64,000 bases of DNA from contig CM055104.1 of NCBI GenBank assembly GCA_029204225.1, positions 47,996,451 to 48,060,450 of the forward strand, given 5' to 3'. Shown here piece after piece: positions 1 to 11,298 of the stretch (position 1 is the first letter of the stretch; each line of letters opens with the position of its first letter). The translations under genes were made by a program, and so were the position numbers. The notes under the pieces are model-generated. The model did no database searches and was not told the origin of the DNA. It saw nothing but the letters and a program-made list of their open reading frames with translations. This DNA is from Diphasiastrum complanatum. Taxonomy: Eukaryota > Streptophyta > Lycopodiopsida > Lycopodiales > Lycopodiaceae.

Positions 1-144
1 AGCAATCTTGGACCTGGACTGGCCATCCTTGAAAAACAAAGTGATTTTTCTATTAATCAAAATATTTCTGGTTACATCGAAACTGTGCTCGGCATTGCCG
101 ACATTTTTACTATCGGGCCAATTTTAAGGCCGTAAAAGTTCTGA

Positions 145-319
145 CTAGCCACTTTAAGGGCAGGTTGGGACCTATTTCTACGTAGACCGACATTTTTCCT
201 CGGTCTTACAAAAAGTTTGTCTATGTCACATATTTTCGACGGTTCTCTAGACTGTTTATAAAGATATATCGTCTATTACTAATTAACGTGTCTAGCCACT
301 TTAAGGGTAGGCTGGGACC
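145..319 (+). repeat. 28-bp direct repeat pair, 147 bp apart
   Basis: The stretch at 145-172 (beginning CTAGCCACTTTAAGGG) recurs at 292-319 with two mismatches, each followed by a run ending GGGACC. Between them lies AT-rich sequence with no open frame. It sits in 1-440, where I see no gene. It may be a remnant of tandem repeats in an LTR or leader, but no partner LTR is visible. Confidence 0.6.
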
Positions 320-444
320 CTTTTGGTCCAATATTATGTGTCAACTTAAGCAAAATTTCACAGTATTTTGGTGCTCGTCAAATACTCCGCAACTACTTTG
401 CTCAATATTAGTCCGATTTTTGGAGTCAAAAATTCGGTTAACAC

Positions 445-558
445 ATGATCATCCAAAAAGCCATTAAGAACTACTTGAACAAGTTGTACATTCTTAATGT
501 TCTCATCAATACATGCAAGCTCATCATTGTATGCTTTAACCCTCAAAGCTAGCAAAAG
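445..558 (-). pseudogene. copia Gag fragment (UBN2-type), inverted
   Basis: On the minus strand this short piece reads LALRVKAYNDELACIDENIK and continues VQVVLNGFLDDH. It matches Gag residues about 126-159 of the intact Copia-3 protein in this window (LRVKSLSDDLACIDENIK, VQVMLNGLLNEH). Only some 38 codons are recognisable; both sides are lost. It abuts, head to head, a plus-strand protease-region fragment of the same type, so the junction near 558 is an inversion or a chimeric join. It is too short to function and is a relic. Confidence 0.75.
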
Positions 559-790
559 GATGGATCTAGACAATGTCCTTCTTGTACCATCAATTACCAA
601 AAGCTTGCTTAGTGTTGGACAACTAATGGATGATGGTTTAGATGTTCACTTCAAGCATGGAGTTTGTTCCATCATGAATAATGATATTTGCATAGCAAAT
701 GGTGTTAAACAAGGTAGTTTGTTTAAGTTGGATGCTAAAATTGCTATGGCAAAAGTGGAAATCATTCATTCAAATGTACACTCAACTTGA
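558..790 (+). pseudogene. copia pol fragment downstream of protease
   Basis: The plus-strand reading contains DLDNVLLVPSITKSLLSVGQ, then a degenerate stretch and GSLFKLDA. This matches residues about 364-421 of the Copia-3 polyprotein (NVLYIPSITKNLLSVSQ, GKLFKLDA), the segment between the protease DSG motif and the integrase zinc finger. The protease active site itself is missing. After KLDA the reading does not enter the integrase HHCC region; it stops at 788-790 and is followed by the unrecognised ORF at 821-1210. The same layout (protease region, then no integrase) is seen in the copia derivative at 47858-51325. Confidence 0.75.
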
Positions 791-820
791 GGGCTTCATC
801 AAGAAGGAAGTTGAAGTAAG

Positions 821-1210
821 ATGTGTAATGACTCATTTGAAAACAAGTTTTTATGTTTTAGTGATTTAAAAATTGTTATGAACCAATTAAGAGTAAATTG
901 GTTGTTTGATCAAATGAGTGCTCTCAGATTTTGGAAGAGCAAAAATGAGTTAATCACTCATTGTTTTGAAAAATGTGTTTTTTCTTTTGGAGAGGCAAAT
1001 TGTAAGCTTCTTATGAGAATAAGTGAAACATCCTTGAAGGACACTTATATCCATAAGCAAGTATGTAGCCTCATGAAGTTCAAGATCACTTGTAATTACA
1101 AGATTAGGAAAATCATGCTTACTTTTGATGGTTTGTGCACTAGTCACTCTAGCATGATAAATCTTGGACTAGCCAAACGTATTGAAATACGTCCACATGG
1201 GTTGGACTAG
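821..1210 (+). CDS. unrecognised ORF, family A copy 1 (129 aa, probably decayed)
   Basis: I do not recognise this protein. It is 129 residues from the first ATG, rich in K, S, L and C, with no signal peptide or obvious membrane segment. Its core (NQL...WLF.QM...KSK.EL..., then EANCKLLMRISETS and KDTYIH...V.SLM) matches, by eye at about half of positions over roughly 67 residues, the minus-strand ORF at 56978-57400. Both copies sit in copia wreckage, just upstream of an LTR-like sequence, so the ORF may be cargo or a replaced 3' region of a non-autonomous copia element. Whether this frame is translated is unknown. The conservation of an amino-acid pattern argues that it was once coding. Confidence 0.5.
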   Translation: MCNDSFENKFLCFSDLKIVMNQLRVNWLFDQMSALRFWKSKNELITHCFEKCVFSFGEANCKLLMRISETSLKDTYIHKQVCSLMKFKITCNYKIRKIMLTFDGLCTSHSSMINLGLAKRIEIRPHGLD

Positions 1211-1216
1211 ACAAGA

Positions 1217-1864
1217 TGTAATTTGGTAGAATATGTGGCCAGATTGGGGTCGTCAGTATGCTCATGGACATATGGACACCACCAATTTAATCGAGCAAAC
1301 TTGGCACTATCTCAAATATACTATTTTGGGAGCAAGAGTGAACCATAAGATTATAGAATTGGTGGGGGCCCTGATAGGCTCGTCCTCAACCAGAATTGTT
1401 ACGTCCATGTCCTGTACAAGGGAATCGGAATAATTCCTAACGTGGATAGCCGGTCACTCCAGGTGTATATGGTTATTAGTTATGCCTCGTCATTCCGGGC
1501 TTGGCCTGTAAAGTAATCAGATCTATAATTGGACATAGGAGCACATGCATTGTGAATGACTACTTTAATGCAAGAATAGGAGGTCAATAGTTCAATATAG
1601 GTTGCATGGGAATCCTAGGAGAATATTCTCTCTCTCACGAGGAGAATATGTCCATTGGAAACTCACCCATCCTCCTATTGGAAATTCAGTTTCTTGAGCC
1701 AGTTTCTCCTCCTCTCTCTTAGGTTCTTCACTATGGCTTGGGGGCTAGGTCCAGGAGGAAACTCCAGGAGGGATCTAGGTTTGGTTGGGTGGTTTTGCTC
1801 CACAGGTGCCTTTTGGTTGTTTTGCAACAGGATCCAGTCAGATCTTCATTTGATTATCCTTACA
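1217..1864 (+). mobile_element. candidate copia LTR (5' LTR of a plus-strand element)
   Basis: The segment starts TGTAA and ends TTACA, giving the short inverted ends typical of LTRs, is 648 bp long, and is followed after one base by a perfect TGGTATCAGAGC primer site. That order marks it as the 5' LTR of an element running to the right. No second copy is seen in the window, so the outer boundary is inferred from the TGTAA end only. It could also have served as the 3' LTR of the broken copia sequence on its left. Confidence 0.5.
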
Positions 1865-1865
1865 G

Positions 1866-1877
1866 TGGTATCAGAGC
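1866..1877 (+). other. primer-binding site (initiator Met tRNA type)
   Basis: TGGTATCAGAGC, the sequence complementary to the 3' end of plant initiator methionine tRNA that primes minus-strand synthesis in many copia elements. It lies one base after the candidate LTR end. Confidence 0.7.
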
Positions 1878-2510
1878 TATGAATTTGCATCAATCAGAAG
1901 GTGGAGCTACTTCTTGTATTTTCTCAGTTTTTGTGGATTTCTCCTTGCATGTTACTTCCAGGTGGTGGAATTGATCTCCAAGTAGGTGGCTTCTCTACAT
2001 TTGGTGTACTTTCAGCCTAAAGATCATAACTATGGGATTTCTCCATAGTTTTTGTTGGAAATCAAAGGATTTTTGACGATTTTAGTGGATTTTTCACTAG
2101 AATTGAAGGTTTTTGCTTGAAATTGATCATAGGTACTGTTGTAGAATGTTTTCCAGATGTTTTACAGTCATTATTGATTGGATCTAATTATTGCATGATG
2201 TTGGAATAGTCAAAAGGTGGACTAGATAGTGATTTGGACCAAAAATTGGGGTTTTTGGACCATAAATGGGCTATAGAAATCGTGTTTGACTAGAATCAGA
2301 GCTTTTGGTGCTTGCATGCAATGGATTTACAGGGATTTGGATCTGATTGCACAAATTTGTGGATTTTTCCCACAAATTTTGGTCAAAATTGGTCAAAAAC
2401 CAAGGTTTTTTTTTAAATGTTTTTGGACTAATTTTGGGGTAGATCTCAAAATTCTCAGACAAGACTTGGTGTGAACGTTTTTAGAGATGTAATGAAGCTA
2501 TCTCTGAGCT
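1878..2510 (+). other. element leader, no gene
   Basis: AT-rich sequence following the primer site. Open frames here are short and have no recognisable motif. It is interrupted by the Copia-1 insertion at 2511, so the same leader should resume at 8465. Confidence 0.4.
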
Positions 2511-2515
2511 GTCAT
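2511..2515. repeat. target-site duplication of Copia-1 (left), GTCAT
   Basis: GTCAT directly precedes the LTR start TGTAAAAATTACAG and recurs at 8460-8464 directly after the other LTR, the 5-bp duplication expected for a copia insertion. Confidence 0.9.
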
Positions 2516-3197
2516 TGTAAAAATTACAGCAAATAAGGATCCTAAAACACTTGAAATGATGAGGGAAACAATAGATTATGATTTCATAAGATTAGCACAA
2601 GTTGAACCATCAAAATCCATAAAAAATCTATGCTTGAACCTCACTAAATGGCCTAAATCCTTGAAGAAGGCTTCACACGTGTGAAAGTACGGCCTCCCAC
2701 AGTCTGAGTACTGTACACCAGACCTACATTCAATCCTATAATCATTAGTAATCACAAGTACTCAAACAATCATGAACATAGAGAGCAATTGCACCATTAT
2801 GAGAGAAAAATCATGAAATTGCTTGATTGATTTTGGTGAGATATCATCACCTATATATACATGATCCATCATGGTTTTGGGCAGGTATGAGTAGCCCTAA
2901 ACCTATCCCTAATGCTAATTTTGGTGGATCTTTCATCACTACCAAGTTAAGGTTGGAATCTTGGAGATCCCTCAACAATGCAAAAATTACCAAAAATAGC
3001 TCCTATTTTTTCTCCCTTGTATCTAAGCATAATTTGGACTCATTCCAAAGGTTCTAACACTTAGGTCTACTTGAGAACATCTTTATGAATGGAATCCTAT
3101 GCTATTTGGCACGTGTGACAAGCCACATCATGACCATCTAACTATTTACAAGTCATATGACCAAAACTAGTCAAGCTAGAATTGTGAATTTTTAACA
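2516..3197 (-). repeat. Copia-1 3' LTR (682 bp)
   Basis: Begins TGTAAAAATTACAG and ends TTTTTAACA on the plus strand. It contains the palindrome TTCACACGTGTGAA at 2672-2685 followed by GTACGG. It is 207 bp longer than its partner at 7985-8459, which lacks two internal blocks. Confidence 0.92.
2672..2685. promoter_or_regulatory. G-box palindrome TTCACACGTGTGAA
   Basis: A perfect 14-bp palindrome with CACGTG core in the Copia-1 LTR; the partner copy is at 8073-8086. CACGTG is the G-box bound by plant bZIP and bHLH factors; a role as LTR enhancer is inference from its recurrence in other LTR families here. Confidence 0.55.
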
Positions 3198-3210
3198 CTC
3201 CTCCTCACTA
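3198..3210 (-). other. Copia-1 polypurine tract
   Basis: On the minus strand TAGTGAGGAGGAG runs directly into the 3' LTR, as expected for the plus-strand DNA primer. Confidence 0.8.
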
Positions 3211-3280
3211 TCTAGCTTGGTTCAATCATTGCTTTACTAATCACTCCAAGTGATGATCCGAACTTCATAAAAGGTGTCTT

Positions 3281-6200
3281 TTAAAGTGGTTTAGTAAGTA
3301 GATCAGCTACACATTCATTGCTTGGAACAAAAGCAATCTCCTTGGCTTGCACCATTTCTCTCACAAAGTGATGGCATATCTCAATGTGCTTAGATCTTGC
3401 ATGGAATATTGGGTTAGATGCAAGGTGTTGGGCTGATATATTGTCATTGTAGATGATTGGTGCCTCTTCTGAATCCATGATCTTTAGCTCCACCAATAAT
3501 CTCTTGATCTAAAGTACCTCCTTTGTAGTGGTTGTCAGAGCTTTGTACTCGGCCTCGGTTGAAGATAGAGATATAGTTTCTTGCTTTTTTGAAAGCCATG
3601 AAACCACACCTTCTCCTATGAAAGTTGAATAGGCACTTGTTTATTTCCTATCCCTCTTGTCCCCTGCAAAATCTGAATCACTAAATGCATGAAGGTTAAT
3701 CACATCTCCTCTATATAGAATCCCAAAATCCAATGTACCCGAGATGTATCTTAGAATCCTCGTAGCCTTTTTCCAATGGATATTCAATGGCTTTTGCATG
3801 TATTGGCTCAACCTACATACACTAAAGCTAAGATTTGGTCTAGTTATAGTGATCCACATTAAGGAACCTATAAGTTGCCTAAGCAAAGTGATGTCCATGA
3901 AGGATCTTTCATCATCTTCATTTGGCACTTTTACATCTTGCTCCATTGGTGTGTCAACACTTTTGCATACTTCCATCTTAAACTTCTTCAAAAGACTTTG
4001 AGCATAGTTTACTTGACTTACAAAGATAAAATCAGACTCTCTAAGTACTTCTATGCCTAAGATGAAGTGAAGACACCCTAGATCTACCATCTTGAACTCC
4101 AAGGATAGATCTATCTTGATTTTTCAATACCATCAATACTATTTCCACTAATGATGATGTCATCTACATAAATGAGTAAAAGTACAATACCAACATCATC
4201 AAACTTAATGTAAAGAGTGGGATCATATTCACTTTGAACAAAAGAAAGTGAAATAAGATAGCAATGTAGTCTTGAATTCCAAGATCTCGAGGCTTGCTTC
4301 AAGCCATAGATGCTTCTTTGGAGATGGCATACTTTGTTCTCCATTCCATGCTTGATGAACCCTTGTGGCTGCTCCATATAGATATCCTCTTCCAAAAAAA
4401 CATTCAAGAAAGCATTAGAGACATCCATTTGACATAGAATCCATCCAAAATGTGATGCAAGTGCAATGATTAGCTTTATTGTGACCATCTTGGCCATGGG
4501 TGCAAAAGTTTCCTCATAGTCTATCCCTCTCTCTTGAGCATAACCTTTTGCAACTAATCTTGCTTTATGTTTGTTAACACTCCCATTTGCATTCAACTTA
4601 AGCTTGAAGACCCACTTGCATCCTATTACATTCCTTTGAGGTCTCTCAACAAGCAACCAAGTTTCATTCTCAATCAAGGCATCATACTCATCCAACATAG
4701 CTTTATACCATTCTTTGGATTCAATGCATCTTCAACATTAGATGGTTCTTCAAAACTAGATAAAGCATAAGAAGTGGATGAGATACCCTCAACTTGATGT
4801 CCTTTGCCTTGATATGTGAGCCTTGATGGCTCCACTTTTGCCCTTGAAGATCTCCTTGGTGTGATAGGTGGGTTTGGTGCTTGCTCCTCCATGAGCTCTT
4901 CCTCAAAACCAAGATCTTGCTCCTCGGCCATCTTCTTCTTGATTGTTGGAGCACTTGAGCCTTCTTCAAGCATATGCATATGATGTTCATCAAATATGAC
5001 ATCCCTTGAAACAACAAATTTGTTTAAGGATGGGAGATAGACTTTGTAGCCCTTGCTTGAGCTTGCATATCCAAGCATGATCCCTCTTGTGGAAGATGGA
5101 TCCTCCTTTGTTCTTGTTTCCAATGGCACATGCACATAACATATACACCCAAAAACTTTCAAGTGATTAAGATTGGGTTTCTTTCCATACAACATCTCAT
5201 AAGGAGTTTTGCCTTCAATTGCTTTGCAAGACACCCTATTCATCAAGTAGTTTGCACATACAAGAGACTCACCCCAAAAGGATTTGGACAAACAAGCATC
5301 TAATCTTGAAGCCTTAGAACATTCACATAATGTTCTATTCCTTCTTTCAGCAACTCCATTTTGTTGAGGAGTGTAAGGACAAGAAGTCTCTTTCTTGATC
5401 CCTTCCTCCTCACAAAAGTCCTTGAACTCATTGGAGATGAATTCTCCACCATTGTCACTTCTAAGAATCTTGATGCTATGATTATGATGCTTTTCCACAA
5501 ACAACTTGAACTTTACAAAAGTATCAAATACTTGAGACTTGAAGGAAAGTAAGAACACCCAACAATATCTTGAGTAGTCATCAATGAAGGTTAAAAACAT
5601 GGATGAACCTCCATTAGATTTGGTGCTAGCAATGTGCACATCCGAGTGTATGAGTTCAAGAGGATGAGATGACTTTGTGATGGAGTTAGAAAACACCTTC
5701 TTATGTGCCTTGGATAAGGCACAAGTTTCACAAACCTTGTCTTCCTTCCCAATAGACCTTGGTAGGCCTAAAGCATACTCCTCCTTGATCATAGCCTCCA
5801 TAGAACCCGAGTTGACATGTCCAAGTCTTTTGTGCCATAAAGTTAAGGTAGATATCTTGCTCTTCTCGGCCAACATGACAACATTAGTATCCACAAATGC
5901 ATCCAGCTTATAAAGTTTGCCAAGTCTAGTGCCCTTAGCCACTATCTTACCCTTCTTCTTGATGAAACATTCATTTGAAGCAAAGTCAACATTCAAACCA
6001 TTGTCTACCATTTGGCCAACACTTAGTAGATTCTTTGTTATTGTAGGAATGTACAAAACACCTTCTATGTTGATCTTTTTGGAAGATCCTAAGCAAAGGG
6101 GAATGCTACCAACTCCTTCAATCTTACAAGCTTCATCATTTGCTGTATAGATAGACTTTATAGGTCCATCATAAGATAAGAGAGAAGAGAAAAACTCCCT

Positions 6201-7173
6201 CTTACTAGTCATGTGTGAACTAGCACCCGAGTCAATCCACCAAGGATCATCTCCTTTGAAGCTTGTTGAAGAAAATATGGACATCATGAGAGAGTCCTCA
6301 TGTGAACCCTCCTCCTCCTCCTCTTTGCTCATGTTGGCTTGGCTTTGATCTTGCTTCCTCTTGAAGCATTCTGAGGCATAATGCCCCATCTTGCTACAAT
6401 AGTAGCACTTCACCTTTGATTTGTCCTTCTTGACTTTGGTGGTTGATGGAGATGCCTTTGAGGGTCCTTCTTGATCCTCAAGCTTTGTAGACTTCTTGAA
6501 TGTTGATCCTTTGCCTTTGGACTTGCCTGTGCCTTTGGTGAAGAGAGCTTGGTCATCTCCACCTTGGATGGAAAGCCTATCCATCCTCTCTTGCATTTGG
6601 CTTCTTCTTGATTCCTCGGCCATGAGTGTGCCTTGGAGTTCTTCAAGTATGGGTAGATTACCCATAATTGCATATCCCTGAACCAGATTGTCAAATTCAA
6701 AGCTTAGTCCATTCAATATGAGTTGAACAAGCTCTTCATCCTTGATAGGATCACCTATAAAGGCTAGCTCTTTGTTCAATTCCTTTACTCTTAGGACAAA
6801 AGTATGTGCACTCTCTCCTTTCTTTTGATAGCTTCTATAGATTTGATTCTTCAAAGCTAACAATTCTAGTTTGGTTCTTGGATTCATAGACCTTTTGCAA
6901 AGTCTCCCAAGCATCTTGAGCTGAAGTGCAATCTCCTACCTCTCTTAAGAGTTCATTTGCAACATTCATTTTTATGCAATGTAGTGCAACATTGCACCTC
7001 TTGATGTATTTGGCTTTTTCTTGAGGATGAATAGGTTCACCCTCCTTACCATTTACAATTTCCATCAGATCTTGCATGATCATGATGGATTCCATTCTAA
7101 CTTTCCATATGGAATAGTTAGTTTTGTTGAGCCTTTCAGTAGTATCCAAAAGATATGCATTTATAGATGCCAT
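3281..7173 (-). pseudogene. Copia-1 gag-pol, broken
   Basis: Five consecutive minus-strand pieces together cover a copia polyprotein. Gag starts at 7173 (MASINAYLLDTTERLNKTNY) and shifts frame near 6900. The long piece 6914-4674 holds the CCHC knuckle (CYYCSKMGHYASEC), protease WWIDSGASSHMT, the integrase HHCC (CETCALSKAHK), FIDDYSRY, LRSDNGGEF and TPQQNGVAERRNRTL. RT continues in another frame at 4698-4111 with GCKWVFKLK, MDVSNAFL and YVDDII; RNase H is split between 4102-3641 and 3496-3281 and ends ...CVADLLTKPL. The active-site residues are still readable, so breakage is by frameshifts and stops near 6900, 4690, 4105 and 3500-3640 rather than by motif loss. Confidence 0.93.
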
Positions 7174-7971
7174 CTAGTCTCCTAATCAAGGACTTGACAC
7201 AAATGAAGGTTACTTCTATTGATTTGATTGAAGGTCTACCTTATCCCACTTATTAGGGACCTGAAAAGATCAGTAATAGACTTCCTATAAAGGTCTAAGA
7301 ATGATCTCTAACAAAATCAAATCATAGAATACTAGAAACAATGCACTTGCTTGATTGAAGTAGACAATACTAGTAGAGTTGCCCCTCTTTCTATAAAGAA
7401 CATTAAAGCTTACAAATGATCTGATCAAGAGTGAATTTCAGCAACCTAATATACTTCCAAAATCACTTGTAAAAGATCTAAATGGAACTTAATGAGGATG
7501 CAACACAATATGCTATCCAATCACAAGCAAAAAATGATCAAAATTGATGAAAAATTGATCTAATTTGGTGCATAAGTCAAGCAATGGTTGGACTCAACCT
7601 AAATCACTTTAGGAGGTGCCTACTACACCTTAGAACAGCCTTGAAGAGTCCCCAAAACTCTGATCTTCCCTCTCCTTGAATGCTAGAAAGCCTCCTCTAT
7701 GAAATCACCTCCAAAACTCGCTTAGAAATCAATGCTTGGAGCAAGCAAAACTTGCTATCTTGGTAATGTGAATTGAATTCAACTTTGCCTCTAGTTTTAG
7801 ACACCTAAACACCTGCAAATGAAGTCACACAGCACCAATCTCCAATGTATTTGACTCACTTTGAGTTCTAGAATCAATACTAGATGCTAAGATCCAATCT
7901 ACACAAGATTTAGATAAAAAATTGTGATCAAATTGAATGAAAACCAAGGATTTAGCTCATTTCAGCCTTTA
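7174..7971 (-). other. Copia-1 leader
   Basis: About 800 bp between the primer site and the gag start, AT-rich with no open frame of note. Confidence 0.7.
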
Positions 7972-7984
7972 GGCTCTAATATCA
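7972..7984 (-). other. Copia-1 primer-binding site, mutated
   Basis: The minus strand reads TGATATTAGAGCC next to the 5' LTR, two changes from TGGTATCAGAGCC. Both changes are transitions, consistent with decay after methylation. Confidence 0.75.
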
Positions 7985-8459
7985 TGTAAAAATTACAGCA
8001 AATAAGGATCCTACAATCCATCAAAAATCTATGCTTGAACCTCACTAAATGGCCCAAATCCTTGAAGAAGGCTTCACACGTGTGAAAGTACGGCCTCCCA
8101 CAGTCTGAGTACTGTACACCAGACCTACATTCAATCCTATAATCATTAGTAATCACAAGTACTCAAACAATTATGAACGTAGAGAGCAATTGCACCATTA
8201 TGAGAGAAAAATCATGAAATTGCTTGATTGATTTTGGTGAGATATCATCACCTATATATACATGATCCATTTTCTCCCTTGTATCTAAGCATAATTTGGA
8301 CTCATTCCAAAGGTTCTAACACTTAGGTCTACTTGAGAACATCCTTATGAATGGAATCCTATGCTATTTGGCACGTGTGACAAGCCACATCATGACCATA
8401 TAGCTATTTACAAGTCATATGACCAAAACTAGTCAAGCTAGAATTGTGAATTTTTAACA
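7985..8459 (-). repeat. Copia-1 5' LTR (475 bp, internally deleted)
   Basis: Same ends as 2516-3197 but missing about 85 bp near its left end and about 120 bp after CATGATCCAT. In the remaining sequence only about half a dozen substitutions are visible by eye. The G-box palindrome is kept at 8073-8086. Confidence 0.9.
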
Positions 8460-8464
8460 GTCAT
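8460..8464. repeat. target-site duplication of Copia-1 (right), GTCAT
   Basis: Matches 2511-2515. Confidence 0.9.
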
Positions 8465-11298
8465 GAAGTTTGGATGGGATTAGACACCATTAGGGGGCTC
8501 AAAACACCAAAAATTAGTGTATTTTTGATGATTTTTGAGCAAAAAATACCTCTCGGTCTGAACCTGTTGGTTCTTGCTACAAGCTTAAAGATATGATGGA
8601 TTGTGTCTGTTTTGAGCCATCATGCATCCAATTTGGATAGCTGAGCATTAGACACCATCATGTTGAAGTTTTGCTTGTTGAAGGAGGCAAAAAATGCATT
8701 TTTTGCATGATCTGAGACTATGATTGCTTGCTGGACCTGTTAGAAGCTTCTATGCCTCTCTAATGAACTTAGCAAAGTGCTTGTAACCTCTGATCCAAGG
8801 CTTTTTGGGCTGGAGTTGAATTTTTGATGATTTCTCTCTCCAAAAGTGTGCCCTCCTACCTGTTCTTTGTGCATTTATTGATCGCGCGTGTGAAGCCTAG
8901 GTGGAAAGGTGATGTGGCAAGCGCCTTGTAGACCCACTCTCCCTCCGTACTGTGCTTTACAATGACCAATTTGGTGTCCTGTAGAGAAAGTTATGGCTGT
9001 CGGAAGTTTGGCAATTTTTGAACTAAAATTTGCAAAATTTTTGAAATGTTCTGATGCATGTATGCTTGTAACTTAGTGTAGTGCTTGTCTGTAGATGAAA
9101 ATGTATGGATAGACCTGTATGCATGCATGGGTGCATGTTGCATGCATAATCAGTAGATTGATCAGAAGATTTCTTGCATGAAGCTATTTTTGGCAATTCT
9201 AGTTCAAAAAATAGTTCCTAGTGGCTAGGCTAATTACAGGAATTTTTTCATTTTTTTGAAAAAATCAGTGCATGTCGAGTTTTGATATGTGACAGTGCCT
9301 ATGAATTTTGATAAATCGATCATTTAATCGATTTTCACAGTTGGTCCATTTCGAACTGATTTTGTGAATCCTAGTGCTAATTTTCCAGTTTCTTGGCAAT
9401 TTTCGTAAAAATTGATTTTTTTTTTTTAAATCATTGCATGTCATGTAGGATGCATGCTGGATGTTTCAGAATCCTTCTAATATGAGATGGTAATTGTGAA
9501 ACTGTCAAGTCGATGTTTTCACAGTTTAGGTCCATATTGAATGGAATTTGAAAATCCCAATTTACGTAAAATTTGAAGAAACCATGGATGTTTTCGATTT
9601 GTTGCAATTCTTTGGTTATTGATCAAACAGAAATGACTTATAAAGTGAATGATCTTACTGAGTTGAAATCAGTCGATTGTTAAGATCACTGTACCCTTCA
9701 CTTTTAGTTGAAGATTTTGTGAATTTGTCAATTAAGGAGCATTTCTTGTGTTAAGGATCAATAAGGACCTAAAAATAATGTAAATCTAGTAGAACAGTTC
9801 TATGCTGTTCTATAAGAGGATTTGTCAGGGATTAAATGTGGCACTTAATGAACAAATCAAAATTGTCTGGGTGATAGTGCTAAAGTTAGCGATACCAAAT
9901 TGAACTTTTTCCTAGTACAGATTTGGGGTTTTGTTAACCTGAACCATTTTTGGAAGGGAAAAAAAGAGTGGAAGTCTGATATGTAGATGATTGTTGGTCT
10001 TAATGATCCAATTATTTAATTTACATTCAATTCCTGAAGTATAACTAATTGCAAGTGAGAGTAAAATTGGGAATTATTTAAGAAGACTGCCTTTGGAAAT
10101 TTGGATTCCTTTTCCCCAGTGTGAATTAGAATTTTGAGAATTCGAGGATTCTATGGAAAAAGTAGTGGCAAGACTGATAATCTATTTATGGAACCATCTC
10201 TATTTTGCAATTGGATTTGGATCTTGCAAAGTAATGTAGATAGAAGGTGTTCCATATAGGAATCTAGTAATTTGGATTTTTTTCAGTTATAAAGTATTTA
10301 TCTATAATGATAGTAACGACCAAGAGAATTCTAACTTGTTAAAAGAATTAAAGTTCTTTGTATCGATTTTGGAATAGATATTGGATATCTAAAACAGTAT
10401 GAGATACGGTTTTGTTGAGATCTATGTTTCTTTTGGGTTAGTGATACATTCTATTATATTGGGATGATACATTCTGTTTGTCCATGATGAATACAATATG
10501 AAATGGTATTCTTTGAGTAACACTAAAGAAGCATGTGAGATTTCAATTGTTAGGATTATCTCCTTGAATTGGTTGTGAATTTGATCCTATATCTGGGTAT
10601 AGGATAGCCAAATCGTCTTTTTTGACTTTTTGGGCGAAACAGATCTGGATGCAGAGAATTCTTGGAGGAAAAGATGGTGGTATGGGACATCAGTGATTCT
10701 AAAGGGGATTTCTTGGGTAGAATGATCTGTAGACCGATGGTTAGTGATTGCTGTAATGGTAATACTAACAGAGTCCATTGGTTTTTGTTAAGGGTATTTT
10801 GAGAATTATGAGATATAGATTGATCCCTAAATGGTATCTCATTAATTACAAAATATGGAAGCCCTTAAATCTATTTCTCTATTTTATTAAACCTCTACTC
10901 TTTAGAATTTTCTTAATACATGACAATTGGATTCAGATTCATATAATTCTTTCCAAGGTAGAACTTTGTTCTGAAGGACTGTTATAATTATATGAAATTG
11001 TACTTCTATATAAGATTTTTGAATATGGCTCAAAACTTAGGTTTCCTGAACCCTAACATTAGTCTCTATTTGATAGTTGATTATTGAGGTCATTTGGGAT
11101 AAGATATTCTACGATTCTGAGGAAAAAGTCATGTTTGTAATAGTATTGGATACTCATTACTGACTTTTTCGAATCTTTGCATCCACTCAAAAGCATTCCT
11201 TTCGCATCTTTGATGCCCAGGTACCTTAAAACACTAATCATCACAACATATATAAGGGATAGATTGTTTAAGAATGCTTATATTCTCCTTGACTAAAC
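8465..11298. other. non-coding, AT-rich; nothing recognised
   Basis: Continuation of the sequence interrupted by Copia-1. All frames are broken by stops, open stretches are under 70 codons, and no retroelement motif is visible. It may be the remaining leader of the plus-strand element that begins at 1217, or unrelated intergenic sequence. Confidence 0.5.

Larger units (their letters stand above)
2516..8459 (-). mobile_element. Copia-1: full-length but decayed Ty1/copia element
   Basis: A minus-strand copia element bounded by LTRs (2516-3197 and 7985-8459) and a GTCAT target duplication. Order on the minus strand is 5' LTR, a degenerate tRNA-Met primer site, a leader of about 800 bp, gag, protease, integrase, RT, RNase H, polypurine tract and 3' LTR, the standard copia order. 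The coding region is split by at least one frameshift in gag and several frameshifts or stops in RT and RNase H, so it cannot encode a complete polyprotein. It is inserted in the leader of an older plus-strand element. LTR differences by eye are few outside two deletions, suggesting moderate age. Confidence 0.93.

Noticed and set aside
1655-1974. Plus-strand frames of 75-78 codons with a leading hydrophobic stretch
   Set aside because: They lie across the LTR end and the primer site and overlap each other in two frames; no homology or codon pattern supports them.
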